A stretch of DNA of 64,000 bases from Terriglobales bacterium (GCA_025936825.1 JAICSO010000001.1:992001-1056000); one strand, 5' to 3'. Shown: positions 53,419-63,400, numbered from the stretch's first letter. Made by a program: numbers and translations. The notes: generated by a model not told the origin, from the sequence alone.

Positions 53419-55017
53419 TTGCACACCTGGTCCCAGCCGATTGATCCGCTGCACGGTATTGCAGTTTCCGCCGCGGTCGCGGCTTTGCCTTTGGCGGTAG
53501 TTCTAGTCGTAATGGGTGTGCTGCGCAAGCCGGGCTATCTAGCCGCGTTGTCCGGATTGATTTGTTCTTTGCTGCTGGCATGCTTCATATGGCAGATGCC
53601 GGTAAACCTGGCGCTCGTAAGCGTCAGCTACGGATTTGTCTATGCACTTTGGCCGATCATGTGGATTGTCTTTACCGCGCTTTGGCTCTACAACCTCACC
53701 GTAGAAACCGGGAAGTTCAATCTCCTGCGCTGTTGGATGGAACACCACGCGTCGGGCGATATGAGAGTTCAGGCAGTCATGGTGGCATTCTGCTTCGGGG
53801 CGCTGCTGGAAGGAACGGCAGGTTTCGGAGCGCCGGTTGCAGTTACTTCATTTTTGCTACTGGCGCTAGGATTTACCGCGACCCGCGCAGTGACGCTTTC
53901 TCTTATTGCCAACACAACCCCAGTTGCATTCGGTGCGTTGGGTATTCCTATCGTCGCTCTCGCCGCGGTAACCGGACTCGATCAGATGAAACTGTCCGCC
54001 ATGGTCGGACGACAGCTGCCGTTCATGTCCCTGCTACTTCCAGCGTATCTCGTCATTTTCCTGTCCGGCCGCAAGGGCCTGAGGGATGTCTGGCCAGCGG
54101 CGCTCGTCGCGGGTGGGAGTTTTGCCTCGGTCCAGTTTCTGGTGGCGAACTATTGGGGTCCGTACGCTGTGGATGTGCTGGCGTCTTTGATTTCGATTGT
54201 CGCCTTAACGTGCTTTCTGCGTGTCTGGAGGCCTAAAGAGAGTGTCCACTTGCATACGAATGCTTCTCGATCCGTTCGAGGGCTCACACTCCGCGACTCG
54301 GTCCACGCGTGGACACCATGGGTGCTGCTTGCGCTGGTTATGATCTTGTGGTCGTACTTCAAAATCTTTCAGAAATTCCAGGCTTCATTTCCAGTACCCT
54401 GGCTTCACAACGCAATCTATATCTCTCTTTATCGCAAGCCTTACGCCGCCGTCTACAATTTCCAGCCCCTGGCCGCGGGAACTGCGGCACTGACAGCGAC
54501 ATTTATTGCGGCTCTACTCGTACGTGCTTCACGGCGAACTTTGATTAGGTCCGGACTGACAACATTACGACAACTTCTCCTGCCTGGTCTAACCGTAGTG
54601 CTGATCGTCGGTTTGTCTTATCTCTACAACTATTCCGGAATGGCGTATACGCTTGGCGCGGCTCTGGCCAGCCTAGGGAAGTGGTTCCCATTGGCCAGTG
54701 GTTTCTTAGGCTGGACCGCTTGCTTTTTAAGCGGCAGTGACACTTCCAGCAACTTGCTGTTCGGCAATCTGCAAGTTGCCGCTGGCCATCAATTGGGAAT
54801 CAGTCCAGTTTTGCTGGCGGCCACGAACTCCTCTGGTGCGGTCACTGGAAAAATGATTTCGCCGCAGAATATCGCAGTGGGTGTAACAACGGTGGGTTTG
54901 GCAGGAAAGGAAGGTGGAATTCTTCGGCAGATTTTCTGGCATAGCCTGGTGTTTGCGGCGGTCCTGAGTCTTTTGGCGTTCGCACAAGCTTATATCCTGC
55001 GGTGGATGGTGCCTTAG
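53419..55017 (+). CDS. lldP: L-lactate permease family transporter
   Basis: A 532-residue LldP-family permease, which imports lactate or glycolate with protons. The N-terminus HTWSQPIDPLHGIAVSAAVAAL aligns with the start of E. coli LldP when the TTG at 53419 is used; that codon is preceded by GAGGAG. The frame can also start at GTG 53401. The signature AFCFGALLEGTAGFGAPVAVTSF is present, as are LTLSLIANTTPVAFGALG-type and SGSDTSSNLLFGNLQ blocks, with about 12-14 membrane helices. No lactate dehydrogenase gene adjoins it, so the substrate could be another 2-hydroxy acid. Confidence 0.92.
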   Translation: MHTWSQPIDPLHGIAVSAAVAALPLAVVLVVMGVLRKPGYLAALSGLICSLLLACFIWQMPVNLALVSVSYGFVYALWPIMWIVFTALWLYNLTVETGKFNLLRCWMEHHASGDMRVQAVMVAFCFGALLEGTAGFGAPVAVTSFLLLALGFTATRAVTLSLIANTTPVAFGALGIPIVALAAVTGLDQMKLSAMVGRQLPFMSLLLPAYLVIFLSGRKGLRDVWPAALVAGGSFASVQFLVANYWGPYAVDVLASLISIVALTCFLRVWRPKESVHLHTNASRSVRGLTLRDSVHAWTPWVLLALVMILWSYFKIFQKFQASFPVPWLHNAIYISLYRKPYAAVYNFQPLAAGTAALTATFIAALLVRASRRTLIRSGLTTLRQLLLPGLTVVLIVGLSYLYNYSGMAYTLGAALASLGKWFPLASGFLGWTACFLSGSDTSSNLLFGNLQVAAGHQLGISPVLLAATNSSGAVTGKMISPQNIAVGVTTVGLAGKEGGILRQIFWHSLVFAAVLSLLAFAQAYILRWMVP

Positions 55018-55164
55018 TCACTGAGCTGGCGCTTTTTTCCCCAACTCAAACGTGTATGCCGCCCGAGAGTGTACTCTGCTCAATGTTCGTTCAGGCTCTT
55101 TCTAATACTATCGTTTGCTTTCTAATGGAAATCATTCGACGGTTTTGATAAATTCACTCCCGTC

Positions 55165-56904
55165 GTGCTATTTGCTGAAGCAAATGCGTACCTAAGCTTG
55201 ATCTCAGTCCTGTTCGGCCTCTTGGCTGTGGCAATCCAAGCTGTTGCTGTGTCCCCATCACCGGTCTTCTTTCACACGCAGAATTCTGACGAGTGGGTAA
55301 ATCACTCGTTTCACATTCAGCGGCACTACCGTCGCGTTCTGGCTGTGGATGCATCAGGCAATTCGCCGCTGCGCATTCGCGTCAGCGAACTGAACCTGAA
55401 TTTGCGCGGTAACGTCAATGGCCCGGAACATGAGTATCGAGTTTTCAGGTCGTTCAAGACTCTTCAAGATGCAGCCGATGCAGCCGAAGGCGGCGACCTT
55501 GTTGTGGTAATGCCCGGCGAATACGCCGGCTTCGTTCTCGAAGAAAAGCCCAGTGCCGGCGACAATCGCTACATTCATTTCAAAGCCATGGGGGAACCTG
55601 GCGACGTCGTCATCGACGAGCCCTCACGCATGGCTGACTGGATGATCCTGCTGCGCGCGACTCATCACGTGATTATTCAGGGTTTTAACATCGCGGGAAG
55701 CAACCGGGCTCGCAGTGAGCCATCCGGGCCCCGCGCCGGCATCATGCTTGATGGTGATTTCAGCAAAACCGGCAAGCAGACACACCATGTCGTGATTGTA
55801 GGAAATTTTTCTCATAATCACCGGAAGTGGGGACTGCACAGTCGCGACACTCATACCGTCCTAATGCAGGACAATCTCTTCGCGCTTTCCGCGGTCGAGC
55901 ATTCCGCGTACGTTAGCGATGGGTCAGATAATTACGTGATTCGTCGCAATGTGTTCTTCGGTAGCGCCAGTGGAGGTCTGCAGTGCAACCTCGACTCGGT
56001 TAGCTCGTTTCATGACCTGATCAAAAACCCCGAGCTGAAATCCTATCCCGCGGAACAGCCAACCCGTGAATGGGCAGTCGGCCTGATGAAACTCGCTGCC
56101 GAGAAATTCGGGCCCGATAATTTTCCCGATGGACGCGGCAGCAATTTCATAATCGAAGACAACGTGATGAACGAGAACGGCCGGGTAGGCGGTGGTTCGC
56201 TGAATCTCGCTGGCCTGCAGAACTCGCTCATCCAGAACAATTTGATTTATGACAATCTCAACCACGGCATTGCGCAGTGGAACGATGCTAATCCGTACGA
56301 CGAGGCGTACGTTGATCCCGGCCCTTTGTCGGCGGAACAGGTGAAGGGGCCCGACGATCTGCCGCTTTGGGGGTGTCACGGCAACGTGATTCGCAACAAT
56401 ACCGTTTTGATGGACAATCGCGGACGCTCCGCGATGCAGGCGCGCAACGGAAGCTGGGGAACGAAGGTGCGCAACAACATCTTCATCAACGATCAGCCAA
56501 CTTCGATCCAGATTTACAACACCAGCATTTACCGCCTCGATGCGGGATCGGATGTGGCCAATACGGTCGCGTACGTGAACAGCGCCGGCGGCGATGACAC
56601 CAAAGCCATGCCAGACAGCTTGAAGTCACTCGCTGTTCATCTTGCCGATGGCGCCGATACGATAACCGGAATCACGCGCGAAGAGGCAGCGAAAGAATTT
56701 GTGCGTTACAGCAATCAACCATGGGTGATCATCGAGGGCAAATGGTGGCGGCTCAACCCCAATCGCCCAGATTTCCACCCCCGTCCGGATTCCAGGCTGT
56801 TCGCCAATCGTGGCGATGGCCAGAATCTTCCGGAACATGATCTTGACGGCACCAAGCGCACTTCTCCATCCATTGGTGCATTCGTCACCGCAGAAACGCG
56901 ATGA
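55165..56904 (+). CDS. Exported right-handed beta-helix protein (possible polysaccharide lyase or hydrolase)
   Basis: A 579-residue protein beginning at GTG, with a signal peptide-like start (LISVLFGLLAVAIQAVAV). From about residue 75 the coil repeats of a parallel beta-helix are clear: FKTLQDAADAAEGGDLVVVMPGEY, RATHHVIIQGFNIAGSN, THHVVIVGNFSHNH, NYVIRRNVFFGSASGG, NFIIEDNVMNENGRVGGG and SLIQNNLIYDNLNHGI. The fold is common in pectate/alginate lyases, polygalacturonases and C5-epimerases. The catalytic residues cannot be identified by eye. Its stop codon overlaps the start of the esterase gene by ATGA, so the two act together. Confidence 0.85.
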   Translation: MLFAEANAYLSLISVLFGLLAVAIQAVAVSPSPVFFHTQNSDEWVNHSFHIQRHYRRVLAVDASGNSPLRIRVSELNLNLRGNVNGPEHEYRVFRSFKTLQDAADAAEGGDLVVVMPGEYAGFVLEEKPSAGDNRYIHFKAMGEPGDVVIDEPSRMADWMILLRATHHVIIQGFNIAGSNRARSEPSGPRAGIMLDGDFSKTGKQTHHVVIVGNFSHNHRKWGLHSRDTHTVLMQDNLFALSAVEHSAYVSDGSDNYVIRRNVFFGSASGGLQCNLDSVSSFHDLIKNPELKSYPAEQPTREWAVGLMKLAAEKFGPDNFPDGRGSNFIIEDNVMNENGRVGGGSLNLAGLQNSLIQNNLIYDNLNHGIAQWNDANPYDEAYVDPGPLSAEQVKGPDDLPLWGCHGNVIRNNTVLMDNRGRSAMQARNGSWGTKVRNNIFINDQPTSIQIYNTSIYRLDAGSDVANTVAYVNSAGGDDTKAMPDSLKSLAVHLADGADTITGITREEAAKEFVRYSNQPWVIIEGKWWRLNPNRPDFHPRPDSRLFANRGDGQNLPEHDLDGTKRTSPSIGAFVTAETR

Positions 56905-58922
56905 AGCTACTACTGACCGCTCTTCTATTCTCCACGGCGGTGGCTGCTAACGCGCAGGAAGCTCCGCCTGCCAATGCCTTTCGCGTGCTGTCAACGCGCT
57001 CTGGAGAGCATCCAGAGATTACACCTTACCTGAAGTATCAAACCGAAATGGCATGGCGCGAGGATGACGATCGCCGCAAAGCATGGGAACAGATTCACAC
57101 CAACGCCGATCTGATTCGTATTCAGAAAAAATTGCGCGCGAACCTGTTGGCCATGCTCGGTGGCCTTCCCCAAAAGAAAACACCACTCAACCCGCACATC
57201 AGTGGCCGCATTCAAATGAGCGGCTTTCACATTGAGAAGCTCGTTTTCGAAAGCCTGCCGGGAATCTACGTTACGGCCTTGCTGTATGTGCCAGACGGCC
57301 AGACAAAAAAGGGTCCCGCCGTCCTCGTGCCCGCTGGACATTCACCTGATGGGAAGGGTTACTATCAGGCGCTTTGCCAACGGTTAGTCCAGCGAGGGTA
57401 TTTCGTGATCTCGTGGGATCCTGTGGGCCAAGGAGAGCGCAGCCAGTTTTGGGATGCAAAGAATCACAAGAGCCGGTACAACCTTATCTGCGCTGAACAC
57501 GCCGTGCTCGGGAATCTCGCCTATCTCGCCGGCACAAATCTTGCTCGCTGGGAAGTCTGGGACGGCATTCGCGCCGTGGATTACCTGCTCACTCGACCCG
57601 AAGTCGATCCCAATCGCATCAATATTACGGGCTCGAGCGGCGGAGGATTTCAGGCAGCGCTCATCGCCGCGCTTGATCCTCGTATCAAAGTGGTAGCACC
57701 GTCCTGCTACATCAGCGCACTGCCCATGCGGGTTTACAACCGTATTTTCAAAGATCCAGACAGCGATCCGGAGCAGGACCTGGACGGAATGATAGCCAGA
57801 GGCCTCGACCACCCCGGTCTGCTGCTCCTCATGTACCCGCGACCCGTTTTCGTCGCTGCAGCCGTGCTGGATTTCTTTCCCATTGAAGGCACGCACCAAA
57901 CGTTTCGTGACGTCGCCAAACTCTACTCGCGCTTCGGTTATGCCGACCGCATCTCCATGCACGAGAGCTATAACGGGCATCAGTATTCACTTGAGAATCA
58001 AGAAGCGGCGATTGAGTTTCTCGACCACTTCAACGGATTACAGCAGCGTAATGAACTTGCAACTGTCCAGGACCTCGATGGGAAACAACTTCTGTGCACC
58101 CGCACAGGGCAGGTCATGCTGGATTTCGAAAATGCACGCTCAATAATGGATGTAATTCGCGACTACTTCGTCGAGCACAAAATGGAGGCGCATGCCGGAC
58201 TAAAGCAGCTTTACTATTCCTCTGATTATCCGAAAATTAATTTGTGGTCGGTAAATGAATACCGGGGTACCATGCCTGGCGATCAAGAGGCGCGGTGGAA
58301 AAAAATCGGCGACTCGGAGTGGAATGGCGTAACGATTGACCGCTACTTCCTCCACCACAGCCACTATCTCGAAATGCCATTGCTACATATTTATAAACGC
58401 GGCGCAAGTCACCAGAAAGTTCTGTTCTGGCTCGGTTCAAGTGGAAAGGCTACACAGGAAAACTGGCCGGAAATAAGCGGCTTTCTTGATACTGGCTATG
58501 ACATCATCTCCTTTGATCCGCGCGGACTCGGGGAAACTCGCATGTCCTACAAAGCTGTTTCCGAGGACGACCCTTCACTTGCGCAAAAAAGCTTTGACGA
58601 GGCTTATGTGAATCCGCTGTCCAGCGTGCTCGCCGATTATGTTTATAACTCGCTACTCACTGGCCGGCCATATTTTCTGCAGATGATCGAAGACGTGGAA
58701 ATCGCTGAACGTTTTGCACAGGTGAAGTTCGGCGCGCGCGAATTCGTCATCGTTGGCGAAGGTGACGCCTCCACTGTAGCCGCCGGGGCAGCCGAAACTC
58801 TTCCTTCTTTGAAGGTTTTAAGCCAGTCAAAACGCAGCGTCAGTTGGTCAGAACTTGTGAACGAGAAGCGTGAACTGTGGCCCATCCAAGACCTCCTGCC
58901 CGGCGCGGCTTACATTCATTGA
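56901..58922 (+). CDS. Exported esterase with two alpha/beta-hydrolase folds
   Basis: A 673-residue protein with a signal peptide (LLLTALLFSTAVAANAQ). The first domain (about 60-350) is an acetyl xylan esterase-like hydrolase: VPAGHSPDGKGYYQALCQRL, WDPVGQGERSQF and nucleophile S246 in INITGSSGGGFQA; a histidine is in ESYNGHQYS. The second part (about 420-673) repeats the fold (FWLGSSGKATQENWPEISGF, IISFDPRGLGETRM) but lacks a clear nucleophile elbow. Coupled translationally to the beta-helix gene. Deacetylation of the glycan cut by that enzyme is a reasonable role; it is not shown by the sequence. Confidence 0.82.
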   Translation: MKLLLTALLFSTAVAANAQEAPPANAFRVLSTRSGEHPEITPYLKYQTEMAWREDDDRRKAWEQIHTNADLIRIQKKLRANLLAMLGGLPQKKTPLNPHISGRIQMSGFHIEKLVFESLPGIYVTALLYVPDGQTKKGPAVLVPAGHSPDGKGYYQALCQRLVQRGYFVISWDPVGQGERSQFWDAKNHKSRYNLICAEHAVLGNLAYLAGTNLARWEVWDGIRAVDYLLTRPEVDPNRINITGSSGGGFQAALIAALDPRIKVVAPSCYISALPMRVYNRIFKDPDSDPEQDLDGMIARGLDHPGLLLLMYPRPVFVAAAVLDFFPIEGTHQTFRDVAKLYSRFGYADRISMHESYNGHQYSLENQEAAIEFLDHFNGLQQRNELATVQDLDGKQLLCTRTGQVMLDFENARSIMDVIRDYFVEHKMEAHAGLKQLYYSSDYPKINLWSVNEYRGTMPGDQEARWKKIGDSEWNGVTIDRYFLHHSHYLEMPLLHIYKRGASHQKVLFWLGSSGKATQENWPEISGFLDTGYDIISFDPRGLGETRMSYKAVSEDDPSLAQKSFDEAYVNPLSSVLADYVYNSLLTGRPYFLQMIEDVEIAERFAQVKFGAREFVIVGEGDASTVAAGAAETLPSLKVLSQSKRSVSWSELVNEKRELWPIQDLLPGAAYIH

Positions 58923-59009
58923 CACGTGACGTCGATCGCATCTTCAGAAACGAGGAAAGATAAACTCACATTTTGAGGGATCTTGCAGCTCAGCTCTGCG
59001 AGCTAAGAC

Positions 59010-59711
59010 TTACTTGCCAGCGAGTTTAAGCAATCCGAAACGCTCAGGGGTATGAAAGGTCTTGGTCCGGACGGCCTGCCACATAATCTCCTTGGAATCC
59101 GGCCCTCCCCCCTCGGTTCGATAGAAATTCACACGGAATTTCATCCCCGGTGCAGGGGCGTGTACATTTAGCGACGCAAATGGAATCTTCATCGCCACAT
59201 ACCAGGCATGCCTGGTCTCATCAATCTGCGCTGCATGCTCAAATGCCGAATTCCACTTCCAGCCGTCTTCGTGATGTTCGCTGTGCAGGTTTATGTCCAG
59301 ATCAATCCACTCGTTCTGTGGTGAAACTTCGAATTCCTTGTATCGCTTTATATCTCTGAAATCCGTCCCGATAAACACTTCCGCCACGTTCCAGTTCCAC
59401 AGTTCGTAGGTTTCATTGTGCCCATCGGGATTCGGTTTGACGTAGAGATGCTCATACGGGCAGATAAAAAGGAAGTAGATGTTGTCCTTCGTCCAGCGCG
59501 AGCGAATTTCGCTACGGAGACCAGCCACGTCGTGCCCCTCTTCATCGACGCGGGCATAAATCCGGCTCGCGCCTTGCCAGAATGATGAAGTCGGGTCAGT
59601 GCTTAGACTCACATCGCGAGAAGCACGGGTACTCTCGACTGTAGCGGGATTCTCGGCAGCCACGGCACAGCCAAAGAAAAACAGTGTAATGATTCCGGCA
59701 AGAACTCTCAT
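59010..59711 (-). CDS. Exported CBM9-like (DOMON-type) carbohydrate-binding protein
   Basis: A 233-residue protein with a signal peptide (VLAGIITLFFFGCAVAA). The mature part matches the family 9-like carbohydrate-binding module: SSFWQGASRIYARVDEEG, RSRWTKDNIYFLFICPYEHL, WNWNVAEVFIGTDFRD, KRYKEFEVSPQNEWIDLDIN and WYVAMKIPFASLN. Such modules bind reducing sugar ends or glycans on the cell surface. The ATG at 59711 overlaps the stop codon of the isomerase gene by ATGA, which decides the start. Confidence 0.88.
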   Translation of the reverse strand: MRVLAGIITLFFFGCAVAAENPATVESTRASRDVSLSTDPTSSFWQGASRIYARVDEEGHDVAGLRSEIRSRWTKDNIYFLFICPYEHLYVKPNPDGHNETYELWNWNVAEVFIGTDFRDIKRYKEFEVSPQNEWIDLDINLHSEHHEDGWKWNSAFEHAAQIDETRHAWYVAMKIPFASLNVHAPAPGMKFRVNFYRTEGGGPDSKEIMWQAVRTKTFHTPERFGLLKLAGK

Positions 59712-60571
59712 TCGTGCACTCCTGAAGCCGACGCAGCATCCGAATTCTGCCAGCGCTCGCGAAACCACTTTGTAAAATGCGGAAGGGCAATCTCCGGAGA
59801 CTCGATTCCCGGATGCCACTTCTTCTCCCACTCGAAAGAAAGAAACCCAACATAATCAATCGCCTTCATGGTGACGCGCACTTCCGCCAGGGGAAACTCA
59901 CCCTCGCCCGTCAGCACTGGGATGAACTTGGATCCATCCCTTCGAAAGTCTTTGATATGAACATGCCGGATCAGCGCTGCCAGAGGCTTGCCATTCTGCA
60001 GAGGTCGCTCGCCATACTCAACGAATGCGGACACTGCGTCCCACACCACTCCCACTCCGTCTCGCTGCGGCACGGTCGCGCGTACTTCTTCGGCGCCTGA
60101 AAAATCTCCATGTGTTTCAAGCCAGACTCCTACCCCGAGAGCCGTTATTTTTTCTGACAGCAGGATGATCGCTTCGCGAATCCATCCTCTCGTCGCCTCT
60201 CTCCCGACGCCGGGCTGAATTCTATCTCCAAAAACTCGAATGCCTGGCGCCGCCAATTGCGCTGCGAGTTCTGCCATTCGAACGCCTTCGTCGATCCAGC
60301 GATCGCGGTCAGCGGCATCGGAAGAATCGAAGCGGCAACTCGTATCCACGCAACTGATGGCTAGTTCCGCGTCCTCGAGCCTCGCACATGTCTCCCGCAA
60401 CCCTTGACCTTGAAAAGCGGCCAGCTTCCACAGCGAGGCTTCTCCTTCGACGAAACGCAACTCGATGCCGTCGTATCCGGCTTGAACTGCCATCGCCGCG
60501 ATCTGCGGTAGCTTCCAGTCGGGACATCCAAGAGTTGAGAAGCTAATTTTGGATTCCGGCACGTTTGTCAC
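59708..60571 (-). CDS. Sugar phosphate isomerase/epimerase (AP endonuclease 2-type TIM barrel)
   Basis: A 287-residue TIM barrel of the xylose-isomerase-like family. KISFSTLGCPDWKLPQIAAM starts the barrel, and the four metal ligands are seen as Glu in VWLETHGDF, Asp in VVWDAVSAF, His in RHVHIKDF and Glu in FLSFEWEKKW. It could isomerise or epimerise a keto-sugar, or a sugar acid. It overlaps the dehydrogenase gene upstream and the CBM9-like gene downstream, each by ATGA, so the three are one operon. Confidence 0.92.
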   Translation of the reverse strand: MTNVPESKISFSTLGCPDWKLPQIAAMAVQAGYDGIELRFVEGEASLWKLAAFQGQGLRETCARLEDAELAISCVDTSCRFDSSDAADRDRWIDEGVRMAELAAQLAAPGIRVFGDRIQPGVGREATRGWIREAIILLSEKITALGVGVWLETHGDFSGAEEVRATVPQRDGVGVVWDAVSAFVEYGERPLQNGKPLAALIRHVHIKDFRRDGSKFIPVLTGEGEFPLAEVRVTMKAIDYVGFLSFEWEKKWHPGIESPEIALPHFTKWFRERWQNSDAASASGVHE

Positions 60572-61584
60572 GTCATTCGAGCAAGCATCGCCGTCGTAAC
60601 CCGGTGTTTTACGGGAGCACCTCGCAAAAAGCGTTCCAAATCATCGATGAGATCGTCCGCCATTTCTTGCCGGGCGTTGGCTGCGCCGCCCCCAATATGT
60701 GGAGTCACGATCGCCCCCGGCATCCGCCGTAAGGGGTGACTCGGTCGCAGCGGTTCGGTCGGGTCGGTGACGTCGATAGCGCATCGCAATCGGCCAATTC
60801 GGACCTCTCGCGTCAGCGCATCCAGATCAAGCAATCCGCCGCGCGCGACGTTTATGACGCAGGCGCCATCCGGCAACTGCGCGAGGTTCGCCCGGCTCAG
60901 CATGCCCCGCGTTTCGTCGGTCAAGGCCGCGGTCAGTACGAGCAGGCCGGTGTTTTTCAACAACGATTGCAGAGTGACGAATTTCACCGGGTACTTTTTT
61001 GCCAACTCTCTTGACGCATAAGGGTCGTAAACTCGCCACCCGAGATCAAAGCCCCGCATTAGGTCCACGACTGTCCGCCCGATTCTGCCGAAACCGATCA
61101 TCCCCACTTGACCGCCGATGAGCGACTCCGGCGTGCCATTCGCATGCACTTCCTCGTAGATCTCGTTCGAACGTTCCCGCAGTTTGCCGCGATACAAGTC
61201 CACGTTGCGCCCGCAATAAAGGAGGAGCGTTGCTGCGAGTTCTGCCGTCGCTCGGGCCATCGGCTCCGGCGCGGTTGTGATCGTAAGCGTGTCGAGCAGA
61301 GAATCTTGAAATCGGCTCTTGACCTCTCCGCCGCAGTGAGCAATCACGCGCAACTTCGGCGCAATGGTTAATAACTCGTCGCCAAATTGAGGGCTGTCCC
61401 ACGTCGTGATCATGGCTTGGGCATCCGTCAACCCGCGTCTGAGCGCCGGAGTCAACGCCGCCCCTGAAATCCTTCTCCACTGGAAGTTCCGGGCGAGGCG
61501 TCGCTGGTGTGAAGACGTAAAAAATGAGCGGAACAAGGCATCCGGAGCCGAGATCAGGAGATCTGGTTTCGCCACAGTCAGCAT
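60568..61584 (-). CDS. D-isomer-specific 2-hydroxyacid dehydrogenase
   Basis: A 338-residue NAD-dependent dehydrogenase. The Rossmann motif is VGMIGFGRIGRTVVDLM; the substrate-side Arg is in VINVARGGLLD, the acid in DVTDPTEPL and the catalytic His in IVTPHIGGG. The first 90 residues are the variable substrate lid. It may reduce a sugar-derived 2-keto acid or oxidise a 2-hydroxy acid such as glycerate. It is the first gene of a three-gene operon, divergent from the symporter gene. Confidence 0.93.
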   Translation of the reverse strand: MLTVAKPDLLISAPDALFRSFFTSSHQRRLARNFQWRRISGAALTPALRRGLTDAQAMITTWDSPQFGDELLTIAPKLRVIAHCGGEVKSRFQDSLLDTLTITTAPEPMARATAELAATLLLYCGRNVDLYRGKLRERSNEIYEEVHANGTPESLIGGQVGMIGFGRIGRTVVDLMRGFDLGWRVYDPYASRELAKKYPVKFVTLQSLLKNTGLLVLTAALTDETRGMLSRANLAQLPDGACVINVARGGLLDLDALTREVRIGRLRCAIDVTDPTEPLRPSHPLRRMPGAIVTPHIGGGAANARQEMADDLIDDLERFLRGAPVKHRVTTAMLARMT

Positions 61585-61662
61585 TCTACTATGGATTGTC
61601 GTTTCCTATCGTTTGGTTGTTTTTACCTTCCCTTTTCAGCGCTGAAGAAGTATAAAACTGAG

Positions 61663-63375
61663 ATGCAGACCGCCAACTCTGTTGATTACGCCGTTATCGG
61701 CTGCTATGCCGTGCTGATGATCATCGCAGGCGTTTACGTGATGAAGTTCAATCGAGGGGCGGCGGAATACTTTCGCGGAGGAAATCGCATACCGTGGCTG
61801 GTGGCCGGGCTCAGTTCCTTCATGGCTGGCTTTAGTGCATGGACATTCACCGGCGCCGCCGGTGTCGCCTACCGGGCGGGAATCGCAGTTATCGGCCTAT
61901 ACGTGGGCAACGCACTCAGCTTCCTGCTCGGATACTTCCTCTTTGCGACTCGTTGGCGCCGCAGCCGCATTAGCACCGTCATGGAGTATCTCTCAGCTCG
62001 TTTTAACGAAGCTACGCGCCAGACTTTTTCCTGGAGTACGGTCGTGATTCAGCTGTTCATGAGCGCTAGCGTGCTCTATGGGTTGAGCCTGTTCGTGTCC
62101 TCCGCGTGCGGCTTCCCGGTTCTGTGGACGGTGATCGGCGCGGGCGCCATCATCATGTTCTATTGCGTTGTCGGAGGCCTCTGGGCGGTGGTCGTAACCG
62201 ATTTTCTGCAAGCGTCTATTCTCATACCCTTCTGTCTTGTCCTGGTGATCGCCTCGCTGATGCGGGTGGGCGGCATTACTGGCTTGATCCATTCGCTCCC
62301 GCCGGAGCTCAAGACGATCCATGTCAACGGCGAGTTCGGTTGGATTTACATCCTTAGTTGGACCATCATGGTGTCCTTCGGGTACAACACCAGCGCCATG
62401 GCGCAGCGCTACTTCAGCGTGGACAACGAGCGCTCGGCGCGCAAAGTCGCGCTGCTCTGTTCGGGACTGTTCGTCGTGGGCGCCTTTATATGGTTCATCC
62501 CGCCCATGGCAATGCGGGTCGTCTATCCCGACCTGCACTCGGTTTGGCCGCACGTTACCAATGTGAGCGAGGCCTCTTATGCTGTTGCCAGTCTCACGCT
62601 GATGCCGCATGGTCTAATCGGGATCATGCTTGCGGCCATGTTCAGTTCCACGATGGCCAACGTCGGCGCGAACTTCAATGTGAAGTCGGCAATTCTCACG
62701 AAAGATATTTATCAGGCCTTGATTCGCAAGAACGCGAACGAAAGAGAACTGCTCATTGTCGGCTGGGTTATGACCTTTCTCGTCAGCGGCTTCACCATTG
62801 CGATTGCCGCGGCGATGGCGTCAACTGGCCAGAGTGTTTTCGCCGTGATGCTAACCTTCAACACTCTGATCTCCCTCGCGTACGGCCCACCCGCGCTGCT
62901 CGGCCTGGTGATTCGCCGCACGCCGTGGTGGTCCGGGATCGCTTCGTTCGCTATCGGTCTGTTCCTCGGCATTCTCGGCGCGTTTGTTTACCACTGGGGA
63001 CTGATCGAGCAAGTCGCCATCATTATCCCGGCTTCGTTCGGCGTCTTCTTTCTGAGCATGTTGCTCGATCGCGGGGACACGCCGGCTCGCGCTCTGCTCT
63101 TCAAAGACCTGAACACGCCGGTCGACGTAGCAACCGAACTAAAAGACTCCCCCGATTTCACCTCGCAAGTCTTCCGCTTTCTGAGCCGGACCATCGCGTG
63201 CATCGCGGTGCTCAGTCTCCTCCTGCTCCTCGCAACTGCGGGCCGTGACCGCCTGACTATTTTGTGCTTTTCGGGAATTACGCTGCTGGCCAGCCTGCTA
63301 CTGAGTTCGATTCACGGCCGAAAGAATGCGCGGGAAACCGCGGGGAACGCTCTCAAAGCAGAAACTACGATTTAG
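61663..63375 (+). CDS. Sodium:solute symporter (SSS/SLC5 family)
   Basis: A 570-residue secondary transporter with about 13 membrane helices. The family signature is recognisable as AAEYFRGGNRIPWLVAGLSS, FSAWTFTGAAGVAYRAG and SFGYNTSAMAQRYFSVDNER, with the sodium-site region LIGIMLAAMFSSTMANVGANFN. The ATG at 61663 is chosen since the frame upstream (to 61591) adds 24 residues that overlap the dehydrogenase promoter. It is divergent from the isomerase/dehydrogenase operon, so it probably imports the sugar or sugar acid used by it. Confidence 0.93.
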   Translation: MQTANSVDYAVIGCYAVLMIIAGVYVMKFNRGAAEYFRGGNRIPWLVAGLSSFMAGFSAWTFTGAAGVAYRAGIAVIGLYVGNALSFLLGYFLFATRWRRSRISTVMEYLSARFNEATRQTFSWSTVVIQLFMSASVLYGLSLFVSSACGFPVLWTVIGAGAIIMFYCVVGGLWAVVVTDFLQASILIPFCLVLVIASLMRVGGITGLIHSLPPELKTIHVNGEFGWIYILSWTIMVSFGYNTSAMAQRYFSVDNERSARKVALLCSGLFVVGAFIWFIPPMAMRVVYPDLHSVWPHVTNVSEASYAVASLTLMPHGLIGIMLAAMFSSTMANVGANFNVKSAILTKDIYQALIRKNANERELLIVGWVMTFLVSGFTIAIAAAMASTGQSVFAVMLTFNTLISLAYGPPALLGLVIRRTPWWSGIASFAIGLFLGILGAFVYHWGLIEQVAIIIPASFGVFFLSMLLDRGDTPARALLFKDLNTPVDVATELKDSPDFTSQVFRFLSRTIACIAVLSLLLLLATAGRDRLTILCFSGITLLASLLLSSIHGRKNARETAGNALKAETTI

Positions 63376-63400
63376 GATTTCGCGAGAAGAGAGGTAAGAA

